A stretch of DNA of 64,000 nt. Origin: Cupriavidus oxalaticus (GTDB lineage: Bacteria > Pseudomonadota > Gammaproteobacteria > Burkholderiales > Burkholderiaceae). The notes below the pieces were generated by a model that saw nothing but the letters and a program-made list of their open reading frames with translations, was not told the DNA's origin and ran no database searches. The position numbers and the translations under genes were made by a program. Of this stretch, positions 18,715 to 26,848 are shown one piece after another. Numbering within the stretch: the stretch's first letter is position 1; each line of letters begins with the position of its first letter. The DNA is taken from positions 372,001-436,000 of the forward strand of contig NZ_CP038634.1 in NCBI RefSeq assembly GCF_004768545.1, read 5' to 3'.

Positions 18715-19266
18715 TCACCCCCTGTCGCCCCGCCACACCTGCAGCGGATCCCATGCCGGCGCCGCGTCTTCCGGCTGCGGCAAGGCCTGCGCCTCTGCCA
18801 TCATCGCTTCGGCCCGCGCCTGCAGCTTGTCCAGGCAGCGCGACAGCACGCGCGCTTCCTCGGCGCTCAGGCATGCTGCCAGCTCGCGGTTGAAGGCGCG
18901 CGCCTGGGCAAAGGCGCGGCGGTAGACCGCTTCGCCCTCTTCCGTCAGCGTGAACGCGGCGGCGCGCCGGTCCTGCGCACGCGCCTCGCGCCGCACCAGG
19001 CCGCGCTCGGCCAGCGCGTGCACGGCCCGGCTGGCAAGCACCTTGTCCAGGCCGGCACTTTGCGCCAGTTCGGTCAGCCGGGTACCCGGCTGCTCGCCCA
19101 GGAAGGCGATCATGCGCCATTCGCGCCGCGTCACGCCGGCCGTGGCGCGCAGATGAAGCCCCGCCGCCCCCAGCGCCACGCGGTTCAGGTGATAGACCCG
19201 GTAGTTGATGAAATCGCCCAGCCGCCTGGGCCGCTGCAGCCGGCCGCCGCCGTCGTCGTGTGCCAT
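18715..19266 (-). CDS. MarR-family transcriptional regulator
   Basis: A 183-residue winged-helix regulator. The DNA-binding part is about residues 40-110: VTRREWRMIAFLGEQPGTRL, then TELAQSAGLDKVLASRAVHAL as the recognition helices, and a wing with RREARAQDRRAAAFTLTEEG. The C-terminal helices should form the dimer interface. It is divergent from the Bug-sulfatase-arginase gene set, 115 bases away. An inverted repeat TTGAC/GTCAA sits in that gap close to its own start. Control of the divergent operon, with a ligand related to the imported solute, is the obvious inference. Just after its stop, the plus strand has two and a half copies of an ACCCCCTATC unit. Confidence 0.9.
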   Translation of the reverse strand: MAHDDGGGRLQRPRRLGDFINYRVYHLNRVALGAAGLHLRATAGVTRREWRMIAFLGEQPGTRLTELAQSAGLDKVLASRAVHALAERGLVRREARAQDRRAAAFTLTEEGEAVYRRAFAQARAFNRELAACLSAEEARVLSRCLDKLQARAEAMMAEAQALPQPEDAAPAWDPLQVWRGDRG

Positions 19267-19284
19267 GCCACACCCGCGAATTAG

Positions 19285-19297
19285 TTGACTTTGTCAA
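19285..19297. promoter_or_regulatory. Candidate MarR operator
   Basis: TTGAC and GTCAA are perfect reverse complements around TTT, in an A/T-rich patch between the divergent marR and Bug genes. TATAAT is readable on the minus strand at 19302-19297, so the site would overlap the regulator's own promoter. Assignment to this MarR protein rests on position only. Confidence 0.5.
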
Positions 19298-19326
19298 TTA
19301 TATCGACGGGTGTTAGCGTGCCACCC

Positions 19327-19359
19327 ATACCAAACGAATACCTAACGAATACCAAACGA
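19327..19359 (+). repeat. Three 11-base tandem repeats upstream of the Bug gene
   Basis: The unit ATACCAAACGA occurs three times without gaps, the middle copy having T for A at its sixth position. The period equals about one helical turn. It lies between the inverted-repeat operator and the ribosome site of the Bug gene. Confidence 0.75.
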
Positions 19360-19381
19360 CGATCCGGACCGAGGAGACACC

Positions 19382-20359
19382 GTGAGCCCCCGCAATTGCC
19401 TTCCCCGCCTTGCCGCCTGCCTGGCGGCCATTGCCGCCGCCTGGGCGCTGCCCGCCGGCGCGCAGTCGGAGCGCCCGCTGCGCATCCTGGTCGGCTACCC
19501 TGCCGGCGGCACCGCCGACCTGGCCGCGCGCCTGGTCGGCGACAAGCTGCGCGAGACCCTGAACCAGAACGTGGTGGTGGAGAACAAGCCGGGCGCAGGC
19601 GGCCGGCTGGTGATGGACTATGCTCGCACGCAGCCTGCCGACGGCCATACGCTGGTGGTGGCCAATTCGGCCGTGATGACGATCGCGCCGCTGGTCTACC
19701 GCAAGCTCAACTACGACATCCAGCGCGACTTTGTCCCGGTGGCGCAGGCCGCCAACTTCCAGCTGGCACTGGCCACCGGCCCGGCCAGCCCGGCGCGCTC
19801 GCTCAAGGACTACGTGGCATGGCTCAAGGCGGGCCCGCAGAACAACTCCTACGCCTCGCCGGCGCTGGGCAGCATCCCGCATTTCTTCGGGCTGATGATC
19901 GGCAAGCAGGTCGGCGTGGAGATGCTGCACGTGCCGTTCAACGGATCGGCGCCGCTGATGAGCGCGCTGGTGGGCGGGCAGGTGCCGGCCTCGGTCGATA
20001 CGCTGGCCGACCTGACCGAGATGCACCGCGCCGGCAAGGTGCGCGTGCTCGCCACTTCCGGCACGCAGCGCTCGGTGGCGCTGCCCGATGTGCCGACCTT
20101 CACCGAACTGGGCTACAAGGGCATCGAGGGCGAAGGCCGCTACGGCGTGCTGGCGCCCGCCGGCACGCCGCGGCCGGTGCTGGACAAGCTCAACGCCGCC
20201 ATCGTCAAGGCGGTGCAGTCGCCCGACTTGCGCGACAAGTTCCTGAAGCTTGGGCTCGAACCGGCCACCGGCACGGCCGACGCGTTTGCCGGCGTGCTGA
20301 AGGCAGACGCCGCCAGGTGGGCGCCGGTGGTGAAGGCCTCCGGCTATACCGGCGACTGA
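19382..20359 (+). CDS. Bug/TctC-family periplasmic solute-binding protein
   Basis: A 325-residue secreted binding protein. The signal peptide (cleavage near LPAGAQ) is followed by LRILVGYPAGGTADLAARLV and NVVVENKPGAGGRLVMDYA, the Bug family landmarks. The ATG follows CGAGGAGACACC. Unlike the other two Bug genes here, it heads a set transcribed in one direction with a sulfatase (19 bases downstream) and an arginase-fold enzyme, and it is divergent from a MarR gene. This suggests that its ligand is related to the substrate of those enzymes. No membrane partner is encoded nearby. Confidence 0.9.
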   Translation: MSPRNCLPRLAACLAAIAAAWALPAGAQSERPLRILVGYPAGGTADLAARLVGDKLRETLNQNVVVENKPGAGGRLVMDYARTQPADGHTLVVANSAVMTIAPLVYRKLNYDIQRDFVPVAQAANFQLALATGPASPARSLKDYVAWLKAGPQNNSYASPALGSIPHFFGLMIGKQVGVEMLHVPFNGSAPLMSALVGGQVPASVDTLADLTEMHRAGKVRVLATSGTQRSVALPDVPTFTELGYKGIEGEGRYGVLAPAGTPRPVLDKLNAAIVKAVQSPDLRDKFLKLGLEPATGTADAFAGVLKADAARWAPVVKASGYTGD

Positions 20360-20378
20360 CAAGCCGCAGCGAGCCACC

Positions 20379-21938
20379 ATGCCGATCCGCAATACCCTGT
20401 TCATCATGTGCGACCAGTTGCGCCGCGACCACCTGGGCTGCTACGGGCACCCCACGCTGCGCACGCGCAATATCGACGCGCTGGCCGCGCGCGGCGTGCG
20501 TTTCGACCGCGCCTTCGTCACCTCCGGCGTCTGCGGCCCCAGCCGCATGAGCTTCTACACCGGCCGCTATGTCAGCAGCCACGGCGCCACCTGGAACCGC
20601 GTACCGCTGCCGGTGGGCGAAATCACGCTGGGCGAGTACCTGAAGGACAGCGGCCGCGCGCTGGCGCTGGCGGGCAAGACCCACGTGATGCCCGACAACG
20701 CCAACCTCAGGCGCCTGCACCTGGACGGCGGTACCGAGCTGGAGACGCTGCTGCGCAGCGGCCATTTCACCGAGGTCGACCGCCACGACGGCCATCATGC
20801 CGAGCCGCGCGGCGCCTATGCCGACTGGCTGCGCCGGCAAGGCTACGACAGCGCCGACCCGTGGACCGACTACGTCATCAGCGCCGAGAACGCGCAAGGC
20901 GAGATCGTCTCCGGCTGGCACATGCGCAACGCGGGCCTGCCCGCGCGAGTGGCCGAGCCGCATTCCGAGACGGCGTACACCGTCGACCAGGCCATGCAGT
21001 ACATCGGCGCGCGCGGCGACGAGCCGTGGGTGCTGCACCTGTCGCTGGTCAAGCCGCACTGGCCCTACCTCGCGCCCGCGCCCTATCACGCCGCCTACAA
21101 GCTCGACGACTGCCTGCCGCTGCGCCGCCACGCCGCCGAGCTGGAAGACCCGCATCCGGTGCTGTCGGCGTACCGCACGCAGGAGGAATGCGCCAACTTC
21201 ATGCGCCAGGAAGTGTCGGATACGGTGCGTCCCGCCTACCAGGGCCTGATCCAGCAGATCGACGACCGCCTCGGCCTGCTGTGGGACCAGCTGGAACGCC
21301 TTGGCCGCTGGCAGGACACGCTCATTGTCTTTACCGCCGACCATGGCGACTTCCTCGGCGACCACTGGCTGGGCGAGAAGGAGCAGTTCTACGACACCGT
21401 GCAGAACGTGCCGCTGATCGTCTACGACCCCTCGCCCGAGGCCGATGCCACCCGCGGCAGCGCGCCGCAGGACATGGTGTCGGCGGTCGACGTGGTGCCG
21501 ACGGTGCTCGACGCGCTGGGACTGCCTCCGGCCGGCCATCGCATCGAAGGCCGCTCGCTGCTGGACCTGACCGGCTCGCGCGATGCGGGGCCATGGCGTG
21601 ATTTCGTCGTTTCCGAACTCGACTACGCCTACCGCGGCGCACGGGTCGCGCTCGGCCGCCACCCGGGCGAATGCCGCGCCTGGATGGTGCGCGACGCGCG
21701 CTGGAAATACGTCCACTGGCAAGGCTTCCGGCCACAGCTGTTCGACCTGGAAAGCGATCCGGACGAGTACTTCGACCTGGGCGCCGACCCCGGCCATGAA
21801 GCCGTGCGCAACGCCATGCGGCTGCGGCTGCTGGACTGGTTCTGCACGCTCAAGCCGCGCGTGACCGTGACCAACGAGGAAGTCGCGGCCAAAACCAACG
21901 TGTACAAGCAGGCCGGCGTATTCTTCGGCGTGTGGTGA
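20379..21938 (+). CDS. Sulfatase-family hydrolase (sulfatase or phosphonate monoester hydrolase)
   Basis: A 519-residue alkaline-phosphatase-superfamily hydrolase of the formylglycine type. The modification motif C52-G-P-S-R56 matches CxPSR, so Cys52 should become formylglycine. The metal-binding aspartate lies in MCDQLRRDHLG, and the second metal site is TADHGDFLGDHWLGEK with D321 and H322. There is no signal peptide, so it is cytoplasmic. That fits choline-sulfatase or phosphonate-monoester-hydrolase relatives rather than periplasmic arylsulfatases. It lies 19 bases after the Bug gene and overlaps or nearly touches the next gene. The exact ester is not predictable. An anaerobic or FGE-type maturase is not visible in this window. 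Confidence 0.88.
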   Translation: MPIRNTLFIMCDQLRRDHLGCYGHPTLRTRNIDALAARGVRFDRAFVTSGVCGPSRMSFYTGRYVSSHGATWNRVPLPVGEITLGEYLKDSGRALALAGKTHVMPDNANLRRLHLDGGTELETLLRSGHFTEVDRHDGHHAEPRGAYADWLRRQGYDSADPWTDYVISAENAQGEIVSGWHMRNAGLPARVAEPHSETAYTVDQAMQYIGARGDEPWVLHLSLVKPHWPYLAPAPYHAAYKLDDCLPLRRHAAELEDPHPVLSAYRTQEECANFMRQEVSDTVRPAYQGLIQQIDDRLGLLWDQLERLGRWQDTLIVFTADHGDFLGDHWLGEKEQFYDTVQNVPLIVYDPSPEADATRGSAPQDMVSAVDVVPTVLDALGLPPAGHRIEGRSLLDLTGSRDAGPWRDFVVSELDYAYRGARVALGRHPGECRAWMVRDARWKYVHWQGFRPQLFDLESDPDEYFDLGADPGHEAVRNAMRLRLLDWFCTLKPRVTVTNEEVAAKTNVYKQAGVFFGVW

Positions 21939-21994
21939 ACGCGGCGGGTACGGAACCTGCAAACCCAGGGGCGTCCGCACTCACCGCACCCGCC

Positions 21995-22915
21995 ATGAAA
22001 CCTGTCACGCTGATTGGCGCCCCCACCGACGTCGGGGCCGGCACGCGCGGCTGCTCGATGGGCCCCGAGGCGCTGCGCGTCGCCGGCCTGGCGCAGGCGC
22101 TGGCACGCAACAACCTGCTGGTCGAGGACACCGGCAACCTGGGCGGCCCCGCCAATCCGTGGCAGCCGCCGCAGGATGGCATGCGCCACCTCGACGAAGT
22201 CGTGGCGTGGAACCGCGGCGTCTATGACGCCTGCCTCGGCACGCTGCAGGCAGGCCGGCTGCCGCTGCTGATGGGCGGCGACCATTGCCTGGCGATCGGC
22301 TCGATCAGCGCCGCGGCGCGCCATTGCCGCGACACCGGCAAGACCCTGATGGTGCTGTGGCTCGATGCGCACGCCGACGCCAATATCGGCACCACCACGC
22401 CCACTGGCAACATGCACGGCATGCCGGTGGCCTGCCTGTGCGGGCACGGCCCCGCGCCGCTGACCACGCTGGCCGGGCCGGCGCCGGCGGTGGAGCGCAG
22501 CGCGATCCGGCAGATCGGCATCCGCAGCGTCGATGCAGAGGAGAAGCATCGCCTGCACGAACTGCAGCTGGCGGTGTACGACATGCGCTACATCGACGAG
22601 AACGGCATGCGCTACACCATGCAACAGGCGCTGGCCGGCATCGACGCGCAGACGCACCTGCACGTCAGCTTCGACGTCGATTTTCTCGACTGCGTGATTG
22701 CGCCTGGCGTGGGCACCACCGTGCCGGGCGGACCGACCTACCGCGAAACCCAGCTCTGCATGGAAATGATCGCCGATACCGGCCGCCTGGCATCGCTCGA
22801 CGTGATGGAGCTGAACCCGGCCTGCGACGTGCGCAACCAGACCGGCCAACTGGCCGTGGACCTGGTGGAAAGCCTGTTCGGGAAATCGACGCTGTGGCGT
22901 CCGCCGCCCGCCTGA
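21995..22915 (+). CDS. rocF: Arginase
   Basis: A 306-residue ureohydrolase, the normal arginase length from the ATG at 21995. A GTG at 21932 overlapping the sulfatase stop would add 21 residues. All manganese ligands are present: G-G-D-H97, D124-A-H126-A-D128, and S-F-D227-V-D229. The substrate loop N130-IGTTTPTGNMHG resembles true arginases more than agmatinases, although Thr replaces the usual Ser. It would split arginine into ornithine and urea. Its place behind a Bug protein and a sulfatase is unusual, and no ornithine aminotransferase or urease gene is near. A guanidino compound other than arginine remains possible. Confidence 0.85.
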   Translation: MKPVTLIGAPTDVGAGTRGCSMGPEALRVAGLAQALARNNLLVEDTGNLGGPANPWQPPQDGMRHLDEVVAWNRGVYDACLGTLQAGRLPLLMGGDHCLAIGSISAAARHCRDTGKTLMVLWLDAHADANIGTTTPTGNMHGMPVACLCGHGPAPLTTLAGPAPAVERSAIRQIGIRSVDAEEKHRLHELQLAVYDMRYIDENGMRYTMQQALAGIDAQTHLHVSFDVDFLDCVIAPGVGTTVPGGPTYRETQLCMEMIADTGRLASLDVMELNPACDVRNQTGQLAVDLVESLFGKSTLWRPPPA

Positions 22916-23081
22916 AAAAGTTGCACGGCGTGCCTGTCGATACTGCAATGCCATGCCGCATGCGGCACCCGGACGCCCGCGAGGCGCGCGAACCGGCGCA
23001 GCCGCGCGCCGCCGGCGGGTGGCGTACCCCTTGCAACACCGGTAATCAGGCCCACCGTTCGGGCCGGCAACCGGAGCGATC

Positions 23082-23606
23082 ATGAAGAACATCTGGATCC
23101 TGGTGGCGGACGAATCCGTCGCCCGCGTCTTTGCCTCGCATGCAGACGCCGCCCCGCTGGCGGTGGTCGAAGAAATTACCGATGCCGCCGCGCACGCCGA
23201 CCGCGCCGACCTGCGCCGCGATGCCTACGGCCGGCGTGGCCACGCCGCCTCGCAGGGCGATGCCGGTCATCCCGGCGCACACCAGGTCGGCCCGTCCACG
23301 GTTACGTCGTCCGCGGGCGAGGACGAACTGCACCAGGAAGCGCAGCTGTTTGCGCATCGGGTCGCGGATTTCCTGGCGGACGCGCGCAACAAGCAGCGCT
23401 ATGAAGAACTCGTGCTGATCGCGGCGCCGCGCTTCCTGGGGCTGCTGCGCAAGACCCTGCCTGCTGCCGTCGCCGACGTGGTGACGCGCGAAATCGACAA
23501 GGACTTTATCCACGTGCCCAACAACGACCTGCAGCAGCGGCTGGCCGACGAGGGCGTGGTGCCCGCGCGCCGTGACGAGCGCGTGAATACAGGAAGGGAT
23601 CGCTGA
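23082..23606 (+). CDS. Host attachment protein family (AtsE-like)
   Basis: A 174-residue cytoplasmic protein of the family named after an Agrobacterium gene needed for attachment to host cells. It opens MKNIWILVADESVARVFAS, the characteristic first strand and helix, and carries the later segment FADARNKQRYEELVLIAAPRFLGLLRK (broken here as ADFLADARNKQRYEE and LVLIAAPRFLGLLRK). The C-terminal part VTREIDKDFIHV is also typical. The fold is related to eRF1-type domains, and the true function in free-living bacteria is unclear. It is a single-gene unit followed by a strong hairpin and convergent with a lipoprotein gene. Confidence 0.85.
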   Translation: MKNIWILVADESVARVFASHADAAPLAVVEEITDAAAHADRADLRRDAYGRRGHAASQGDAGHPGAHQVGPSTVTSSAGEDELHQEAQLFAHRVADFLADARNKQRYEELVLIAAPRFLGLLRKTLPAAVADVVTREIDKDFIHVPNNDLQQRLADEGVVPARRDERVNTGRDR

Positions 23607-23628
23607 CGACGGCAGGCTCGAAAGAAAG

Positions 23629-23658
23629 GCGGCCGCCCATATGCTTGCGGGCGGCCGC
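23629..23658 (-). terminator. Hairpin terminator of the small lipoprotein gene
   Basis: GCGGCCGCCC and GGGCGGCCGC are perfect reverse complements with a 10-base loop. Read on the minus strand it is followed by CTTTCTTT, so it best serves the lipoprotein gene. On the plus strand it may also stop the host-attachment gene. Confidence 0.65.
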
Positions 23659-23676
23659 GAGAGATGTGCGGGCGTG

Positions 23677-23940
23677 TCAGCGCGCCGTGCCCGAGCCGCT
23701 GGTCGCGCCGCTGGAGCCGCTGGAGGTGCCGGCAGGGCTGGTGGTGCTGGTTGCGCCGGACGTGCCGGTGGAAGTGCTGGAACTCGGCGAGCCATAGCCG
23801 CTGCGGCTGCGTTGCTGCTCTGACACCGAGCCGGAACCCGACAACGATCCTGATCCGCTGGTGCTGCCGGTGGCAGTGCATCCAGCCAGGATACCGAGCG
23901 AGGCGAGTAATGCAGTGCCAATGCGTAGCGTCGTTTTCAT
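23677..23940 (-). CDS. Small Ser/Gly/Thr-rich lipoprotein
   Basis: An 87-residue predicted lipoprotein. The signal MKTTLRIGTALLASLGILAGC ends in the lipobox LAGC (the last four of these residues), and GGAGG lies eight bases before the ATG at 23940. After the lipidated Cys, nearly all residues are Ser, Gly or Thr, a low-complexity, probably unstructured tail with a short SEQQRSRSGYG insert. Such tails are common in small envelope proteins of Burkholderiales, but no function is known to me. It is a single gene with its own terminator hairpin. Confidence 0.75.
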   Translation of the reverse strand: MKTTLRIGTALLASLGILAGCTATGSTSGSGSLSGSGSVSEQQRSRSGYGSPSSSTSTGTSGATSTTSPAGTSSGSSGATSGSGTAR

Positions 23941-24141
23941 GTGGTCCTCCGTCTTGCAGGTTGCGACCGGGCCTTGCATCGATGCAGGACCGGCCGGCGA
24001 GCGCGCAGAAATCGCCGCTCCGCTGCGTCATCACGCAACTGACGTACCAGTAGTCCGCAGCGATGCCGGCAATGGGCTGCCGTTGCCGGACCAACGGCGG
24101 GAAAGGACAACACTGCGGGCTTGCTGCAGTAAGAAGTGCGC

Positions 24142-24167
24142 GGCGCGCGTAAAACTTACCGCGCGCC
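24142..24167 (-). terminator. Hairpin downstream of the GntR regulator gene
   Basis: GGCGCGCG and CGCGCGCC pair, and the inner TAA/TTA can extend the stem past a one-base bulge. It lies 38 bases beyond the minus-strand stop at 24205 and is followed, in that direction, by GCGCACTTCTT. The remaining bases to the lipoprotein start show no gene. Confidence 0.45.
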
Positions 24168-24204
24168 CCCGGTGGTTTAGTTCAGCGCTTACAGAAAAAC
24201 GAAC

Positions 24205-24915
24205 CTAGCGCCTGAGCGTCCATTTGTACGCGTAGCGGTCCGGCCGGAACACCAGTTCGGCGCAGAGCAGCGGCGTGCCGTTGATGTCGTACGGCGTGCA
24301 ACGCAGCCGCAGCAGCGGCTCGCCCTCGGCGACGCCCAGCCGCCTGGCCACTTCGGCCGGCGCGGCTACCGCGCTCGCCTCCATCGTCGACTCCTTGAAG
24401 CGGTAGCCGAGCCGGCTCTCGAGCACCGACATGGCGTCATTGGTCTCCAGGTCTTCCTGCACCAGCCGCCGCATCAGCGGCTCGCGCCCAAGCAGCGTGA
24501 AATACGCCACCGGCGCATCGTCCCAGAAGCGCACGGTCGACACGCTCAACACTTTCTCCGCGGGTTCCAGGTCGAGCACGCTGGTCACGAACGCCGGCGC
24601 GCGGACCAGCTTGACCGAGGCGAGCTTGCCATACGCCAGCTGGCCGCGCGCACGGGCGGTCTCGTAGAAACCGGTCAGCGCACCGAGGCTTGGCGTGTCG
24701 GCCGGGCGCGTGACGAAGCTGCCCTTGCCGTTGACCTTTTCGATCAGCCCGGCATTGTGCAGGCCAGACAACGCCTGGCGCACGGTGATCCGGCTTACGG
24801 CAAATTCCGTCATCAGCTCGGCCTCCGACGGCAGCTTTGCGCCCGGACCCAGCTGGTTGCGGACGATCCGCTCCCGGATCTCGTTCTCGATTTCCTTGAA
24901 TCTTGGCAGCGCCAC
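24205..24915 (-). CDS. GntR-family regulator with UTRA ligand domain (HutC type)
   Basis: A 236-residue regulator from the GTG at 24915. An N-terminal GntR winged helix (LGPGAKLPSEAELMTEFAVS, then RITVRQALSGLHNAGLIEKV and GKGSFV) is followed by a UTRA domain ending PLLCAELVFRPDRYAYKW. An ATG at 24972 would add 19 residues, but it lies inside a palindromic operator and the extension is unlike the family, so I prefer the GTG. It is divergent from the GMC-dioxygenase-aldehyde dehydrogenase operon and almost certainly controls it and itself through two matching palindromes in the gap. The effector is probably the operon substrate or an intermediate. Confidence 0.88.
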   Translation of the reverse strand: MALPRFKEIENEIRERIVRNQLGPGAKLPSEAELMTEFAVSRITVRQALSGLHNAGLIEKVNGKGSFVTRPADTPSLGALTGFYETARARGQLAYGKLASVKLVRAPAFVTSVLDLEPAEKVLSVSTVRFWDDAPVAYFTLLGREPLMRRLVQEDLETNDAMSVLESRLGYRFKESTMEASAVAAPAEVARRLGVAEGEPLLRLRCTPYDINGTPLLCAELVFRPDRYAYKWTLRR

Positions 24916-24963
24916 GTTGTGTTCCGCCTGGCGGCGGCTCCGATGCGGGGGATCAGGGATTAT

Positions 24964-24979
24964 ACCTATCATGACAGGT
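24964..24979. promoter_or_regulatory. GntR operator, imperfect copy
   Basis: ACCTATCATGACAGGT is a palindrome broken only at the third arm pair and the centre. It matches the second site in both outer arms (ACCT and ACAGGT). Centre to centre the two are 34 bases apart. Confidence 0.6.
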
Positions 24980-24997
24980 TAGGCCGTAAACTCGTTG

Positions 24998-25013
24998 ACC
25001 TGTTATAACAGGT
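24998..25013. promoter_or_regulatory. GntR operator, perfect copy
   Basis: ACCTGTTATAACAGGT is a perfect 16-base palindrome in the gap between the divergent gntR and GMC genes, 88 bases before the GMC start. HutC-type regulators are known to bind palindromes of this size. Confidence 0.65.
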
Positions 25014-25100
25014 AATGGCAGTATCGCATCGCCAGCGCATGCCAGCGCCCCCGACATTCCCCAACCCACCTTGCATGCCGGCGACTCAGGAGACACGCAA

Positions 25101-26777
25101 TTGCATACCCACGCAACACCAGGCGCCGCGCGCGCGACGGCGGACTTTGACTACATCGTGATCGGCGCGGGTTCGGCGGGCTGCGCCGTGGCCGCAAGGC
25201 TGGCCGAAGACCGTGGCGCAACCGTGGCGCTGCTCGAGGCAGGGCCGCATGACCACCACTTCTCGGTCTGGGCGCCCATCGGCTTTGCCCACACCGTTCC
25301 CAAGGCCGGGCCGCGCAACTATGCGTACTACACCGAACCACAGGCCGGGCTGAACGGCCGGCGCTCTTACCAGCCGCGAGGGCGCGGGCTGGGCGGCAGC
25401 TCTTCGATCAACGGCATGCTCTACGTGCGCGGCCATCGCAATGACTACGATGAATGGGCAGCTCTGGGTTGCAAGGGCTGGGGCTTCGACGACGTGCTGC
25501 CCTACTTCCGCCGCAGTGAGCACAACGCCAGGCTGGCCAGTGATCCGCTGCACGGCAGCGACGGTCCGCTGCATGTCAGCGACCTGCGCTCGCCCAATCC
25601 GTTCTCGCGGCGCTTTGTCGAAGCGTCGCTGCAGGCCGGCATGGCGCCCAATGCCGATTTCAACGGACTAACGCAGGAAGGTGCCGGCCTGTACCAGGTA
25701 ACGCAGCGCAACGGCGAGCGCTGGAACACGGCGCGCGCCTACCTGCATCGCGGCGATGCCGCGGACAAGGCCTTCAACGGCGGACGCAGCGGCCTGTCGG
25801 TGTTGACCGACGCGCAGGCGCTGCGGATCCTGTTCGAGGGCCGGCGCGCCACCGGCGTGGAGATCGTGCGCGACGGCGAGAAGCAGGTGCTGCGCGCGCG
25901 GCGCGAGATCGTGCTCAGCACGGGTGCCTTCAACTCGCCGCAGTTGCTGATGGCTTCGGGCGTCGGCTCGGCGGCACAGCTGCGCGGCCTTGGCATCGAC
26001 GTGGTCCATGACCTGCCCGGCGTGGGCGAAAACCTGCAGGACCACCTCGACATCATCGTCAACAAGCAACTGCATTCGACCGACCTGTTCGGGCAGACCG
26101 CAGGCGGGCTGCTGCGCATGGCGGGCGAGGTCATGCGCTACCGGCGCCACCGCACCGGCATGGTCACGTCCAACTTTGCCGAGGCCGGCGCGTTTTTCCG
26201 CAGCCGTCCCGAGCTTTCCATCCCTGATGTGCAACTGGTGTTCGTGGTCGCGCTGGTCGGCAACCGCAACATGGACAAGCGCAGCAAGCTCGGCCACGGC
26301 TATTCGTGCCATGCCTGCGTGCTGCGACCGAAGAGCCGCGGCCACGTGCGCCTGCGCAGCGCGGACATGCGCGACGCGCCGCTGATCGACCCACGCTTCC
26401 TGTCGGCGCAGGAGGACATGGCCGGCATGGTGGCCGGCGTGCGCGCCATCCGCCGCATCTTCGCCCAGCCGGCGCTGGCGCAATACGGGGGCCGTGAGCT
26501 GCTGACCGACGATTTCGGCCCGGACAACAGCAACGAAGAGGCCATCCGCCATTTCATCCGCACGCACGCGGACACCGTCTACCACCCGGTCGGCACCTGC
26601 AGGATGGGGATCGACGACATGGCGGTCGTCGATCCCGAGTTGCGCGTGCGCGGCATCGACGGGCTGCGCGTTGCCGATGCCTCGGTGATGCCGACGCTGG
26701 TCGGCGGCAATACCAACGCGCCGACGATCATGATCGGCGAAAAGGCTGCGGACCTGATCAAGGCCTCGGCCCGCTGA
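25101..26777 (+). CDS. GMC-family FAD oxidoreductase (choline-dehydrogenase-like)
   Basis: A 558-residue flavoprotein that oxidises an alcohol to an aldehyde. The FAD-binding GAGSAGCAVAARL is at residues 22-34, followed by the GMC signature region GRGLGGSSSINGMLYVRGHR. The catalytic pair is H495 (HPVGTCRMG) and N539 (GGNTNAPTIMIGEKAA). The TTG at 25101 was chosen because AGGAG lies eight bases in front of it; a second TTG ten codons upstream lacks this. It is first in an operon with a dioxygenase and an aldehyde dehydrogenase, so its product is probably taken on to the acid. It resembles BetA-type enzymes, but no betaine genes are near, so the alcohol is unknown. Confidence 0.88.
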   Translation: MHTHATPGAARATADFDYIVIGAGSAGCAVAARLAEDRGATVALLEAGPHDHHFSVWAPIGFAHTVPKAGPRNYAYYTEPQAGLNGRRSYQPRGRGLGGSSSINGMLYVRGHRNDYDEWAALGCKGWGFDDVLPYFRRSEHNARLASDPLHGSDGPLHVSDLRSPNPFSRRFVEASLQAGMAPNADFNGLTQEGAGLYQVTQRNGERWNTARAYLHRGDAADKAFNGGRSGLSVLTDAQALRILFEGRRATGVEIVRDGEKQVLRARREIVLSTGAFNSPQLLMASGVGSAAQLRGLGIDVVHDLPGVGENLQDHLDIIVNKQLHSTDLFGQTAGGLLRMAGEVMRYRRHRTGMVTSNFAEAGAFFRSRPELSIPDVQLVFVVALVGNRNMDKRSKLGHGYSCHACVLRPKSRGHVRLRSADMRDAPLIDPRFLSAQEDMAGMVAGVRAIRRIFAQPALAQYGGRELLTDDFGPDNSNEEAIRHFIRTHADTVYHPVGTCRMGIDDMAVVDPELRVRGIDGLRVADASVMPTLVGGNTNAPTIMIGEKAADLIKASAR

Positions 26778-26848
26778 AAACCCCTCGCCGCCTGGCTGGT
26801 CCGGGCGGCGAACTGCATCCGCAACAGCCATCACAAAGGAGACAACGC

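Noticed and set aside
18686..18728. Short repeats of ACCCCCTATC after the marR gene
   Set aside because: Only two clear copies in a C-rich run; too short to support a functional or mobile repeat, and CRISPR is excluded by unit size and lack of spacers.
24172..24204. Looked for a tRNA in the GC-rich hairpin region before the GntR stop
   Set aside because: No cloverleaf can be drawn and the T-loop sequence is missing.
25101..26777. Choline dehydrogenase BetA
   Set aside because: The GMC fold matches, but no betB, betI or choline transporter is present, and the dioxygenase partner does not fit glycine betaine synthesis.
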